In this document: one piece after another, positions 11,301 through 20,721 of the stretch
Layout of the letters: the number at the start of each line of letters is the position of its first letter
How positions within the stretch are numbered: position 1 is the stretch's first letter
Source: Saccoglossus kowalevskii
Lineage: Eukaryota > Hemichordata > Enteropneusta > Harrimaniidae
Length of the DNA stretch: 31,679 nucleotides
Reading direction: 5' to 3'
Assembly: GCF_000003605.2 (NCBI RefSeq)
Contig: NW_003145783.1
Coordinates: forward strand, 517,281-548,959
The notes under the pieces: model-generated
Told to the model about the DNA's origin: nothing
Databases searched by the model: none
Seen by the model: the letters and a program-made list of their open reading frames with translations, nothing else
Made by a program: the position numbers and the translations under genes

Positions 11301-13076
11301 GTTTGTCAAATATATACGCGTGAAGGGGGGTCGACGTACGTTCGCTTTCTTATTAGACAACTATTTAACTAAAACAGCTCTAGTTTTTAGAACTGTTTAT
11401 AAAATAATCATTTCTTTTGAAATACCAGTTCACTTCACACTACATCGAAATTGAACAACATCTTATATACAATGGCCACCATTTCGCCACGTATCGATGG
11501 GGGAGTGGATAGTTTATCGACTTTTTAGAACTATATTAAAATGGTTCAACACATGTTCTGAAACAATAATGATGTGTATAATTTTAAATATTATTGTTTG
11601 TGGAGATGATATATGATATTTATATATTCGAAAATGATTCATTATATAGGCATGATACGAAAAAAAGTATTCGTGTTAAATAAATTAATCAACACTGCGG
11701 GAAAGACTTTCTGTTTACGATATCGTGAAATTCTTTTATTTGTTTTACAAGGTAAAATATTTTTTTTTAAAGTTATTGTTCATACATGAGTTTTTGAACA
11801 CACTACCAAGTTTGTAATTTTATTAAGCTTCTTTCAGTCATAATTCAAGACAAACAAAAGACAAAAATATGGGGAATATAGCAAATTTTCATTTTTCTGT
11901 AATATTCTTGTGTAATCAGTAATTATGAAAATTAGTTATTGGTGCATAGGAAATACATTCGTCATTATTTTTACTATAAATTTCTGAATTATCATGTCAA
12001 AATCATTTTTTCAGTTTGTATTCCTCTCAAAAATGAAAAGAAGTTCACAATGTCGAAAACGGAAGTCTTTATCGTAGTGTTAATTCATTTATGTATTCTT
12101 TAAGTGAATACTAAAAATTCTATTTAATATATCAAACAATGTAGATGACACATTTAGCAACACAAAACGCTAGGTGGCGATGTTGAAGCTATTTTAATTT
12201 TAGTTTATTGTTGAACGTCTAAAACTACACTCTCACTATTTGTTAATTTTGATATTCACCTTTTCGCGAGAATTGCTATTATTTCAAACAGTTATAATTA
12301 AATTCATTTTCAACGTCTGTTCGAAAATTATGTATAATACACTTTACGGAGATCTTAATAGAAGTTTTTCTGCAGTCCTTTATGATTATTGATTAATTGA
12401 TATATTAATTTGAAAAATCAATAAAAAAGTTATTTGATTGGTTATTTGGAGCACATCATTTTGACTTTTGAATAACGAGTTGACTTGACAAGTTCATTAT
12501 ATTATTCACTGGCATTTCCTGTCTGTGAGACCAACAATGCAAATGTGAATAATAGTTGTTAAGATGTTGAATTTTGTACTGGGGTGGAGCTTTACTACCT
12601 CTCCGGCTGAGTAAACAAATAATGGTCGTCTCCAGACCACACGCCAGACCACATTGGAGTGTGTGATGTGTGCGTTTCTTGTGGAAAATAAGTGTTGTTG
12701 TTTTGTTTTTGTGAGAATTTCGATCGGTTGATATCTTTCGAATGCGGCATCCATAAACATAACGGTGTGATTAAGTCGGTCAATGACAAAGCAGACAGTT
12801 TAATGTTCAAACTCCTGAATCGATAACTTATAATTGTAATTTGACTAACACTGGATAGTAGTGCCTATTTGCACTTTTTAGTCAGCAGCGTGTACACACG
12901 TTTTGTCCCAGCATAAACTCCAGTTGATGATATAACATTATCAACTAACACAGCTACTGCAACGTAAATATTGCGATAAATTACTTTCATTCTGGTGATA
13001 AAATAAGCTAAACTATTCATCTGTAGTGCCGGATTTACTCTGACAACGTAAAAAACGAAGCAGCTACTCAGTTTTT
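8367..13076. other. Long non-coding AT-rich stretch
   Basis: I see no credible exon on either strand over about 4.7 kb. It contains a short (AT)n run at 9666-9681, an X-box-like motif at 10683-10696 and a pyrimidine-rich acceptor-like site at 10014-10027. Two CCAGACCACA-like direct repeats occur near 12632-12652. The rest is AT-rich sequence with many stops. Confidence 0.55.
10683..10696. promoter_or_regulatory. RFX X-box-like motif 2
   Basis: GTCGCCATAGTAAC fits GTNRCC-NN-RGYAAC with no mismatch. There is no gene within 2 kb on either side that I can support. Confidence 0.25.
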
Positions 13077-13086
13077 TTTATTTATT
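13077..13086 (-). terminator. Polyadenylation signals of the PAN-domain gene
   Basis: On the minus strand two overlapping AATAAA hexamers (13086-13081 and 13082-13077) lie about 90-100 bases downstream of the stop codon at 13179-13177. This is the only close canonical signal on that side, so the 3' UTR would be about 110-130 bases. Confidence 0.6.
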
Positions 13087-13176
13087 TGCCTTTCACCACA
13101 TGCAATATATTCAACTTTGGAATCGTAGTAGTTTTTATTAAAATTCATATCTGCATTAGATAAAAATGAAAGATGA

Positions 13177-13388
13177 TTACAGGACGCCAGACACGTAAGT
13201 GTTGTCTGGTTTTACTACTGAATTCACTACGTTTTTCAGTGTGCACACCATAGTCTTCTTATTCCATGCCCAGGCAAGACATCCATTTGTAGCCACACAG
13301 AAATTATAGCATTCACATGGCTCATCAAAGTTGTCCTCTATGCCCATATCACCGTCAGGTCTATCACTCCTGTCAAGACGTGGACAAG
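13177..13388 (-). CDS. PAN gene exon: second PAN module and stop
   Basis: A 212-bp terminal exon reads CPRLDRSDRPDGDMG through PCECYNFCVATNGCLAWAW and MVCTLKNVVN to YVSGVL and TAA at 13179-13177. The cysteine spacing equals module 1 apart from one residue less between cysteines 4 and 5. The acceptor is TCTCTCTATTATAG; the intron before it is phase 1. The protein stops immediately after the module, so no transmembrane or GPI tail is present. Confidence 0.85.
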
Positions 13389-14552
13389 CTATAATAGAGA
13401 GAGTGAAGATGGTATATACAGATGCTCTTTAAAACGCCTCTTGTTACATTCCCTCACAAATTGCCTTCTTACCTCAGACAGTAGAGTGGCCTCCTCTGTG
13501 GTTTAGAGGAGCAAAAGAGTCCAGGTTCAAGTCAAGTTTACGCTCCTTCAATAATAAGCATGAAGTGTCACTTTTAGATTAAAATCATATGACGTCATTG
13601 GTGACCACTTCTAACCAGTAGAAAATACTGAAAGTATTTCTTGAATACTTTTAGGGATTTCAAGAAATTCCATTCAGGTGGCATTACATATGACTATATG
13701 ACCCCCCCCCTTCTGGTGCCGTAGCCGTTATTGGTTGTTACTCTCTCAAATAATTACAGCACGATGAAATGGTGTAACGTCATGATCTTGTTTTGACGGT
13801 ATTTAGTTATTTAGAAATAAATCAATAATTTGTGATGTGTGCCAATAGATACTTACTGTCAGTCTTAACACCAGATGCATGTTTACCGTTGAATGTCAAG
13901 GTTTTAATATCACTGTACATTTTACAGATACGTCCTTGTTTTTTAAAGTCCCACATCTGACATGCAGCCCCCATGTCTTCACATGCCTTGTAACAGTCAC
14001 ATGCCCTGTTTTCATTCTGAGTTGCAATTAAAGTGTCTCCGATCCTTGTGGTCTTGTCCAATTTGGGGCAAAATCCTACACAAGCAAGAAGTAATTTAAA
14101 CCTGACTGTGCCATTTAGTAAATGTGCAATAACTTAAAATTGACTATACTAATGATATTTGAAGTGCATATGATGAATTCCTGTGATTTATTCAGGAAAT
14201 CATTCGCTCAACATATATGTCAATATAACTATGGCACTTTCAATTATGAAACATGATATACAAATATGGGTGATATATGCAATGAGTGCCCAGTAACATA
14301 TGCATTACNNNNNNNNNNNNNNNNNNNNNNNNNNNNNNNNNNNNNNNNNNNNNNNNNNNNNNNNNNNNNNNNNNNNNNNNNNNNNNNNNNNNNNNNNNNN
14401 NNNNNNNNNNNNNNNNNNNNNNNNNNNNNNNNNNNNNNNAAATATGGGTGATATATGCAATGAGTGCCCAGTAACATATGCATTACATATTTATAATCAT
14501 ACTCACTGGGTCCAACTGTAGCATGGCTACTTATTGCTAGAGCCAATAGAAC
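13177..14552 (-). CDS. Secreted protein with two PAN/Apple-like modules (3' three exons)
   Basis: The minus-strand gene has exons 14552-14507, 14075-13857 and 13388-13177. Donors are GTGAGT (14506-14501) and GTAAGT (13856-13851), each acceptor ends in TAG or CAG, and phases match at both joins. The visible product is 158 residues: a hydrophobic signal-peptide stretch (VLLALAISSHA), then two homologous modules each with six cysteines in the pattern C-x22-C-x-C-x3-C-x5/6-C-x11-C. That pattern and the CYKAC..CQMW / CYNFC..CLAW cores are those of PAN/Apple domains, which bind proteins or glycans outside the cell. The specific ligand is unknown. The starting ATG exon, joined in phase 0 before 14552, was not found with certainty; a weak candidate is at 17045. 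One intron contains an assembly gap. Confidence 0.85.
13389..13856. other. Intron between the two PAN modules
   Basis: Non-coding. It holds a 7-bp perfect hairpin (CTCCTCT / AGAGGAG, 13491-13497 and 13505-13511) followed by GGTTCAAGTC (13524-13533), a tRNA-B-box-like word that could be a SINE scrap. It also has a C9 run (13702-13710). Confidence 0.5.
13857..14075 (-). CDS. PAN gene exon: first PAN module
   Basis: A 219-bp exon reads FCPKLDKTTRIGDTL through ACDCYKACEDMGAACQMW and ICKMYSDIKTLTF to ASGVKTD. It has all six module cysteines. The acceptor is TTGCTTGTGTAG and the donor GTAAGT. Both flanking introns are phase 1, so the exon is a symmetric 1-1 unit holding exactly one module. Confidence 0.85.
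14262..14486. repeat. Identical 47-bp direct repeats on both sides of the gap
   Basis: Positions 14262-14308 and 14440-14486 are the same 47 bases (both start AAATATGGGTGATATATGCA and end CATATGCATTAC) and flank a run of Ns exactly. Either a local tandem repeat with period about 178 bp was collapsed, or two contig ends that actually overlap were placed side by side with an artificial gap. Confidence 0.95.
14309..14439. other. Assembly gap (131 N)
   Basis: The run of N lies in the intron between the signal-peptide exon and the first PAN exon. Reading frames across it are artefacts. Confidence 1.
14507..14552 (-). CDS. PAN gene exon: end of signal peptide
   Basis: A 46-bp exon follows a pyrimidine-rich TTATTTCTTTTTATTCAG acceptor and ends at GTGAGT. 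It reads VLLALAISSHATVGP plus one base, the hydrophobic core and cleavage region of a signal peptide (a cut after SSHA is likely). The exon starts in phase 0, so the initiator methionine is in an earlier exon. It ends in phase 1. Confidence 0.7.
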
Positions 14553-15920
14553 CTGAATAAAAAGAAATAAACTAAGCGACAGCAATGAACAACTTAAGCA
14601 GCAAGATTCCTGTTATGTCGGTTAACATTCACACTACAGGAACATGGCTTGGATGGTAGACCAGTTCTCTAGCAAAACCCTGTTTCCTATCAAAATTTAG
14701 TTTGATATATTTTTCTCATTGCATCACTAAGTAAGGCAAGATTAAGTTTGTTTTGATTTATTTACGATTAACTTCTGAGTTCTGAGTAATTTTGGATATG
14801 TTCTTGACTGTCGGGTTTAATGGGGAAATTGTGTTAAGGATGGTAGAAAGGCTTTCACGCTGTTAGTAGTCTCCTCGCGACATATTAAGTAGCAGACTCC
14901 CTACACAAATGAACGGCAGGTGCATATAAACGGCTAAAATTGTTCTGTATTTGTTGATGGAGGCGAACAACTACTCTGAACAAATGTCGAAAGTCAAATC
15001 AACTGAACTTGGGTAGCCTGTTCAATGAAGTTCAGCGAAAAAAAATTGTCGAAATGGTCAAAAATCTGTTGATATTGTCGTCATTATATAATCGACAATG
15101 GTAGGTGTTTGAAGTTGTGAGAGTAGATGATATATGAATCACGGTAACACTTATTTGATAATGTAACACAAAAGGAAATCAATAGTCCTATGTCACGCTA
15201 TATTTACTTACTTGTAGTTATTTACTCGGTGGCTTGTCGACATAAAGATCGTGCCAAGTGAGTAAAGAACGTTAAAGCTCATTTGTCTGTTGCACTAATG
15301 AACGACGGGACTGCAGCTACCCCAACTCATTTGAGACGAATTATCATGATATGTTCAGCAGGGGCTGCGCTTGCAAACAAGTGCCAATCGCACAGGATAT
15401 TTGAGATTTAAGTCTGTTAGCCACGAAAATAAGCGTGTTAAGTCTTTTTTTAGACATAAACCAGGCAATTTTGTTTTAAACGAGATCAGAATCCAGTTGC
15501 ACTGAAAACAGTACAATTAATTCTTCCGTCTTTATCTGATTCGTTGAGAGGATCATATATTCAAGACAAAGTTTTCAAAAATCAGAAGTTTATTTCAAAA
15601 TAATTAATACTAATGAGTGACGAAGGTTTGCGCTCTTAGAATGTTAGCTACATATGTATCAAGACTTTGAGAAATTAGTGAATTATCGTATAATAATGTA
15701 CAACTATGACGTCATAAAACCTCTAATTCTAATAATTAATAACAAGTAATTTGGCTGCACATTATTGTTGTTATGTATGATAACTATAATAATATAAAAA
15801 AGTATTACGTACCAATATAATGGGGAGAAAATTCATTTCCATTTCGTCGACAAACGATTCTGTAAGACAAAGTTGAATATCGATACAATATACTAGTTTT
15901 TGAAATTAGTAGTAGACTGG
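14553..15920. other. No gene seen; possible 5' intron of the PAN gene
   Basis: The initiator exon of the PAN gene must lie at or beyond this stretch on the minus strand. A minus-strand GTAAGT at about 15212-15207 follows a short ATG frame, but that frame is polar and in the wrong phase (2) for the signal-peptide exon, so I do not call it. The rest is AT-rich and closed in all frames. Confidence 0.5.
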
Positions 15921-16380
15921 GTTATAACAAGTGTATAGTATTGGGCATTTCCAATATACCGGGTTATAACAAGTGTACGGTATAAGGGTTATAACAAGTG
16001 TATATTTGTTTTGGAATTAGCAGTAGACAGGGTTATAACAAGTACATGGTGTTGGGCATGTCCAGTAGTCGGGGTTATAACAAGTGTACGGTATTGGGCA
16101 TTTCTAGTAGACACGGTTATAACGGGTACGTAGTATTGGGCATTTCCAGTAAGCAGGGTTATAACGAGTGTATATTATTGGACATTTCCAGTAGGCGGGG
16201 CTATAACAAGTGTACAGTATGGGCATTTCCAGTAAACAGGGTTAGATAAAGTGTATTTTATTGGGCATTTCCAGTAAACATAGATATAACAAGTGTATAG
16301 TATTGGACGTTACCAGTAAACAGGGTTATAACAAGTGTATGGTATTTTACATTTCCAGTAGACATGGTTATAACAAGTGT
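15921..16380. repeat. 42-bp minisatellite, about 11-12 copies
   Basis: Repeat starts, marked by the GTTATAAC palindrome or a variant, fall at 15921, 15963, 15988, 16032, 16074, 16116, 16158, 16200, 16241, 16283, 16325 and 16367. The spacing is 42 bases almost throughout, with one shortened unit (25), one of 44 and one of 41. A unit reads GTTATAACAAGTGTAT, then a variable base, then GTATTGGGCATTTCC, then AGTAGACAGG. Since 42 is divisible by three, a 14-residue repeat (GYNKCTVLGISSRR-like) stays open from 15998 to 16249, but there are no start, splice or promoter features to suggest translation. Confidence 0.95.
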
Positions 16381-16998
16381 CTTGTTTCCAATCCAAATTA
16401 TCCAAGACACACCCTCTCCTGACCTAGATCGACAATAATTATTTTGTAAGGTTACAATAACCCGCCAACTATTATTAAATTACATGAACTAAATATAATT
16501 CAGTCGAGAACCACATAAAAATGAAAACAAATACTAGTACATATCATACCCTACAACATAGAGGGCGCATATTATATATGGACAGAGAAATATGTTTACC
16601 ACATTTCATTGTAATTATTTTATCTGATCTTTGGACAACAATTATAGATAATATCATATTCACGTCAGAATAAGAAATAAGCAAAACATATTAGGAGAAT
16701 TGTCTCAAGTTTCAGAGCACGTTACTGTAACACACACAGAATGCCATATTATTGTGTCATGAGACAATAGCCCCGCAATGGCACGTAATAACCAATGAAC
16801 ATTGTCATGCAATATATCACAAATTAATATTAGTATTATAAGGCTTCTACCTCATTTTAATTATACAGTTCTTCAGTAATATCAATTCAAATTGTTTTAT
16901 ACAATAAATAAAAATTATAATCAAAAGCATCATCTTCAGACGGCAGACCCGGTCAAGGAAAGAATGATTCGATCAGTGATTCACACTCAAACTAGCAG
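16381..16998. other. No gene seen
   Basis: AT-rich, with many stops in all frames and no repeat or splice structure I can support. Confidence 0.5.
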
Positions 16999-17340
16999 TC
17001 AAAGTAATGTAATAGAAGCATGATTACGCCGCGCACAGTTGCCATCTCTCAGTCCCCGCGACACCATGGAATTACACGCCGCTGAGACAACCAGTGCAGT
17101 ACCGAACCGTGAACGTCCCAGTATTTTCACAACACCGTTTATGAGTAAACAAAGTCCAAGTATCCCACCCACCGTTCCGATGTTTACAATAATACAACGC
17201 AGCCTGCCTCGTACCAATGATATCCCTATTCAATAGTGTGATGCAGTCTCCATGCTAACCAACCAACCCCTCCAGCAACCCAGCCACCGTTACTGAAACG
17301 CCCACCATCCCCCGAGCATGATGACAGTGAACAAATAGTC
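16999..17340 (-). other. GC-richer block, possible 5' region of the PAN gene
   Basis: The composition changes to GC-rich with several CpGs. On the minus strand an ATG at 17045-17043 opens MATVRG, then GTAATC. If that weak donor were used (phase 0) it would join the signal-peptide exon as MATVRG-VLLALAISSHA, which reads like a complete signal peptide. A hydrophobic minus frame (17217-16999, with IVNIGTVGGILGLCLLINGV) also crosses the block, but no splice sites frame it. Promoter or first exon is a hypothesis only. Confidence 0.2.
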
Positions 17341-18953
17341 ACTTTTTTAAACCAATTTTGTGTTTTTTTTCTAGCTTGTTTTCTCTTAGCAACAGCATGA
17401 CACATTTCAGTCAACTCGTAGATACATATTACATGATATAATGTTTTCATACATTTGAAAGTTGTGTTTACTACCAGATAAAATGAAAGAAATATTGATT
17501 TTGAAACGATTTAGACATTTTTGAAACGTTACCCGACTTCGTTGCATTAACTCTTGAACGTTCGGTATTTTTGGCACGTTTGAAACTGTTACAAATTTGA
17601 CTACCGACAATTAATATATAGTTGACACACAATTACAGTATAGTAAAAAAAATACTAACCAGAAATGACAGTATGTTGCTGCGTCTTCTAATTGCGATCA
17701 AGTGATCTGTATTCAAGGTACAGGAGTGATTTTATAACACATGTCTATGTTTGGTCAGATAACCACTCATCGATTAATATTTCCATGTCATTTGCGTGTG
17801 CAGATTAGGCGTGACTAAAATATGAAAAGAAGTGTTATTGCTGCTTTGTTGCTGATTTAACATAAACCTTATTATTTATAACGTTTTACAGTATGCAGCT
17901 GGTGAAATATAATCAGAGGCGACGGCACGAAACTTTGCATTTGGGAGGGTCTAGATCTGCTCATCAATCGTGTGCCGAAGGCGCGACCTTACTAGGGGAT
18001 CCAGGAGCATGCTCTCCCTTAATAATTTTAATTGCTGACACAAAGGGTTTTAGTTTGATTTTCTAGGATCCGACCCCCCCCCTAGTTCTATTTTGCGCTC
18101 TGAATGAGAGAATGTGATAATTCAACATATTTTTTCCATTTTCTAGATTTGTTACTGGGTTGTCGCCAATACCACATATCATATTGTTCCATTAAAACAA
18201 TAACGATCTTAAAGCTTATTACAAATATTATTTTACACTACGACAATGTCGCCAATAATTAAATAGAATAATAGTATTTCCGTTCATATTTCCACTAAGT
18301 TGAGGTATCGACGATAAAACCTGGAATGTATGTAATTATATTTTGTATTGTTAATATATTTTGTAAATATCAGATTTACTATGTATAAATGGTAAAAAGT
18401 TGTCCATATGGAGAATGTGCTTTGTCTGACAGCAACGACCGCGAGGTGAGTGAAATTTGTAGTACGACATTTTTTTATATTTCATAAAGTGAACTTAGAA
18501 AAGGGTTCATAGTTGTATCTTATGCTATGACGAAACAATTCAGTATTGGTAATTAATGTATAATTGAATGGAATCCAATTTTGTTTTGTTTGACAAAAGC
18601 TTCATAATACACTTTGAGAAATTGCATCTATCTACATGTGTATTGTATTATGTACTAGTTTCACCTATATACAAATTGATCAATGCGTGGCATATAGCGA
18701 CCACAAACATACTTAACATGCACAGATTCAAAACCGAATTAACATGCATGGAAATTTCAGTTATACTCCCTTTTAGCAAGTTTAATGGATATCGGTTCAA
18801 CGAGATCGGGGAACTATTTTTATACATACGAATTCGGGAGTTACCCAAGTAGAACCAGTTTATTGCATAGTGTAAAAGCCGACTAAAATGGAATACATAA
18901 ATTAAATAAAAAAAATGATTAGAAAGAATGTTCAGCAATAATGTCCTGAAACG
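17341..18953. other. Non-coding, with an old interspersed-repeat-like patch
   Basis: Around 17930-18085 the sequence turns GC-rich and contains GAAGGCGCGACC, then AGGGGATCCAGGAGCATGCT, then CTCCC and later a C9 run (18074-18082). This style of block is usual in interspersed repeats and is foreign to its AT-rich flanks. No protein frame is credible in the rest. Confidence 0.4.
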
Positions 18954-19115
18954 TTAAAGGGGAGTCGTCACCTGCGCCTGCGCGGGAATTGCCTCCAAAG
19001 CGACGATAACAACACACGCTAATAACGCAAAGACTCATGGGTAGACGCTTGTTTGTAAACAATAACACGCTATGGCCATCTGATGCATGCGCAGGTGACG
19101 ACACCGCCGCTTTAA
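18954..19115. mobile_element. TTAA-flanked MITE, 154 bp
   Basis: TTAA at 18954-18957 and 19112-19115 flank an element at 18958-19111. Its ends are inverted repeats: left AGGGGAGTCGTCACCTGCGC, right (reverse complement) AGCGGCGGTG then TCGTCACCTGCGCATGC, with a 3-base gap. There is no coding capacity. TTAA duplication is the hallmark of piggyBac-type insertion, though some other superfamilies can also leave it. Two probable relatives lie at 28819-28895 and 31373-31672. Confidence 0.7.
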
Positions 19116-19517
19116 TATATTATAATGGTGATCCAAACTGTTGCTTGATGGTTGGTTTAAGAATGTGAGTGGGATAATTTTAAGTATTTTTTAAGAATGT
19201 TGGAAAGACGGAATTATCACAAGCATGCAAAAAATATTTAGATAAATCATAGTGGTGTTTACTGGAGAAAGGAATAAAATGACACATTCTTTGTGTTCTA
19301 TATGGAACAACATATACAGCTAATGTAAAATGTAATTGTTACAGAAAATTCAAAATCAAGCTGCACTGCGATCATTTATTTTACAGTGGATTTGTTTATC
19401 GACGATTTGCGTGATTTACACTAGTGGCGTTTTGGCACGAACATCAAATAATCAACTAGGTGATTGGTTAAAAAATATTTTTTAAATATTTCTAAAAGAA
19501 GATTTATCACAATATCA
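19116..19517. other. No gene seen
   Basis: AT-rich spacer between two transposon remnants, with no conserved frame. Confidence 0.5.
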
Positions 19518-20565
19518 CAGTGTTCTTCACAAATAAAATTAAAAGAGGGGCGCTAATTTGCATATAATTAGCATATTTAATTTGCATATAATTAGCATAC
19601 TAATCAAACATTTCAAAGAAAATTCTTAGCACTTTTATATTTACATCAATTGAATACTGTGTACAAGTACTATATTAATGTTCTTGAATTATTTTGATGA
19701 ATAAATTAAACCACTTGATGTGTAAGAAAATATAAACTTTGACAAATGAAGAATATCAATTTTATTCTTTGTAAAAGTGTAATGAAACAAGTTGTGAAAT
19801 TCTAGCCTTTCATTTATTTCTTTTAAATTTCTTTCAAATATTTCCATAGGTTTTATAAATGCACTGAGATATTGTAATAGTTGAAAACCCCAAGTAATAA
19901 AAAGAAAAATATTTTCACATAACAAAATTACCATTTAAAATAAAAAAATAAAAAATCGAATCCGATGACTGTAAATAAATTAATCATCATGTTGATTGCA
20001 TTATGGGTACTGAGGGCAAAGGCCAAATCAGATACCGTGACATCCATGTTGTTTCAGTGTTTACTGTACGTTTTGTTTTGGTGATTTATTTGATGATTCT
20101 ATTTACTTTTCGCCAATAAAAGGCAAGTAACAAGCAATTGGACCAATTAATTGTTGCTGGTTCTCCTGTTCTTAAGTATCTAAGCTAATTCAGGAATGAT
20201 GAGAAAACTTGGTTTGACTATCCCATTGCATGATTAACGCAATGTTTGTGACAATCACTTCACTCATCCATTCATTGTTTTTTGTTTATTTATTCAGTCA
20301 GTTTTTCCCCAGACATCAAATCCATTGTCCTAGTTGTCACCTATGCCACTATCTGTCTCTTAGTTCTTTGTTTTATCGCATGTCAATTAATAAAAGGTTT
20401 CTCAATAACGTCGTCGGGACATCTTCCAGGACTGTGAAACAGCGTGACACCGAAAACAAAGGAGGGTGCTGAAGATAAATAGATGGGCGCTACAAATTGA
20501 AGAGAGGCGCAAATAACTTAAAGAGGGGCGCTTCGCCCCTCTTAAACCCCTCGTGGAGAACACTG
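19518..20565. mobile_element. Non-autonomous hAT-like DNA transposon, about 1.05 kb
   Basis: The left end is CAGTGTTCTTCAC (19518-19530) and the reverse complement of the right end is CAGTGTTCTCCAC (20565-20553). Behind both, AAGAGGGGCG recurs in the same orientation relative to its end. CAGTG starts are usual in hAT elements. The flanks are AATATCA (19511-19517) and AATACTCA (20566-20573), an 8-bp target duplication if one base was lost on the left. The left sub-terminus holds a duplicated 21-bp AT-rich unit (19555-19575, 19579-19599). The right one has four GGGCGC-type motifs about 21 bp apart leading into a palindrome (20523-20541). There is no transposase frame inside, so it would need one in trans. 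Confidence 0.7.
20460..20565. repeat. Right-end module 1: four motifs and palindrome
   Basis: AGGAGGGTGC (20460), AGATGGGCGC (20481), AGAGAGGCGC (20501) and AGAGGGGCGC (20522) are spaced 21, 20 and 21 bases. The last one forms the left arm of a perfect palindrome, GAGGGGCG-CTT-CGCCCCTC (20523-20541), extendable by AA/TT to 10-bp arms. The tail to the element end is TTAAACCCCTCGTGGAGAAC then ACTG. Such arrays are typical transposase-binding sub-termini. Confidence 0.75.
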
Positions 20566-20615
20566 AATACTCAACTAACAATACAATGTATTTGATCAGG
20601 ACGGGAAATGTGAAT

Positions 20616-20721
20616 GCAGGGCGCTTGTTGTCCGATGCAGGGCGCACGACTACCTATGCAGGGCGCACGACTACCTATGCAGGGCGCAGCGCCCTGCTAA
20701 AACCCATCGTGGAGAACACTG
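20616..20721. mobile_element. Second, related transposon right end (module 2)
   Basis: GCAGGGCGC occurs at 20616, 20637, 20658 and 20679, spaced exactly 21 bases. The last copy is the left arm of a perfect palindrome, GCAGGGCGC-A-GCGCCCTGC (20679-20697). The tail, TAAAACCCATCGTGGAGAAC then ACTG to 20721, matches that of module 1, so this is a right end of the same family from a different subfamily. Its left end was not found. It may be a truncated copy into or beside which the 19518-20565 element inserted. Confidence 0.7.

Noticed and set aside
13484-13545. tRNA or tRNA-derived SINE (hairpin plus GGTTCAAGTC)
   Set aside because: A-box and B-box words are only about 25 bases apart, no acceptor stem can be paired, and no tail is visible.
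14244-14585. 113-codon minus frame across the N gap
   Set aside because: It is an artefact of translating Ns and intron sequence. Only its first part (14552-14507) is a real exon.
15998-16249. 83-codon + strand frame of 14-residue repeats
   Set aside because: It is fully explained by the 42-bp minisatellite, with no promoter, splice sites or flanking coding sequence.
17650-17700. Minus-strand stretch ILSFL before a GTTAGT donor, in phase 0 with the signal-peptide exon
   Set aside because: No in-frame ATG precedes it, so it cannot be the first exon as it stands.
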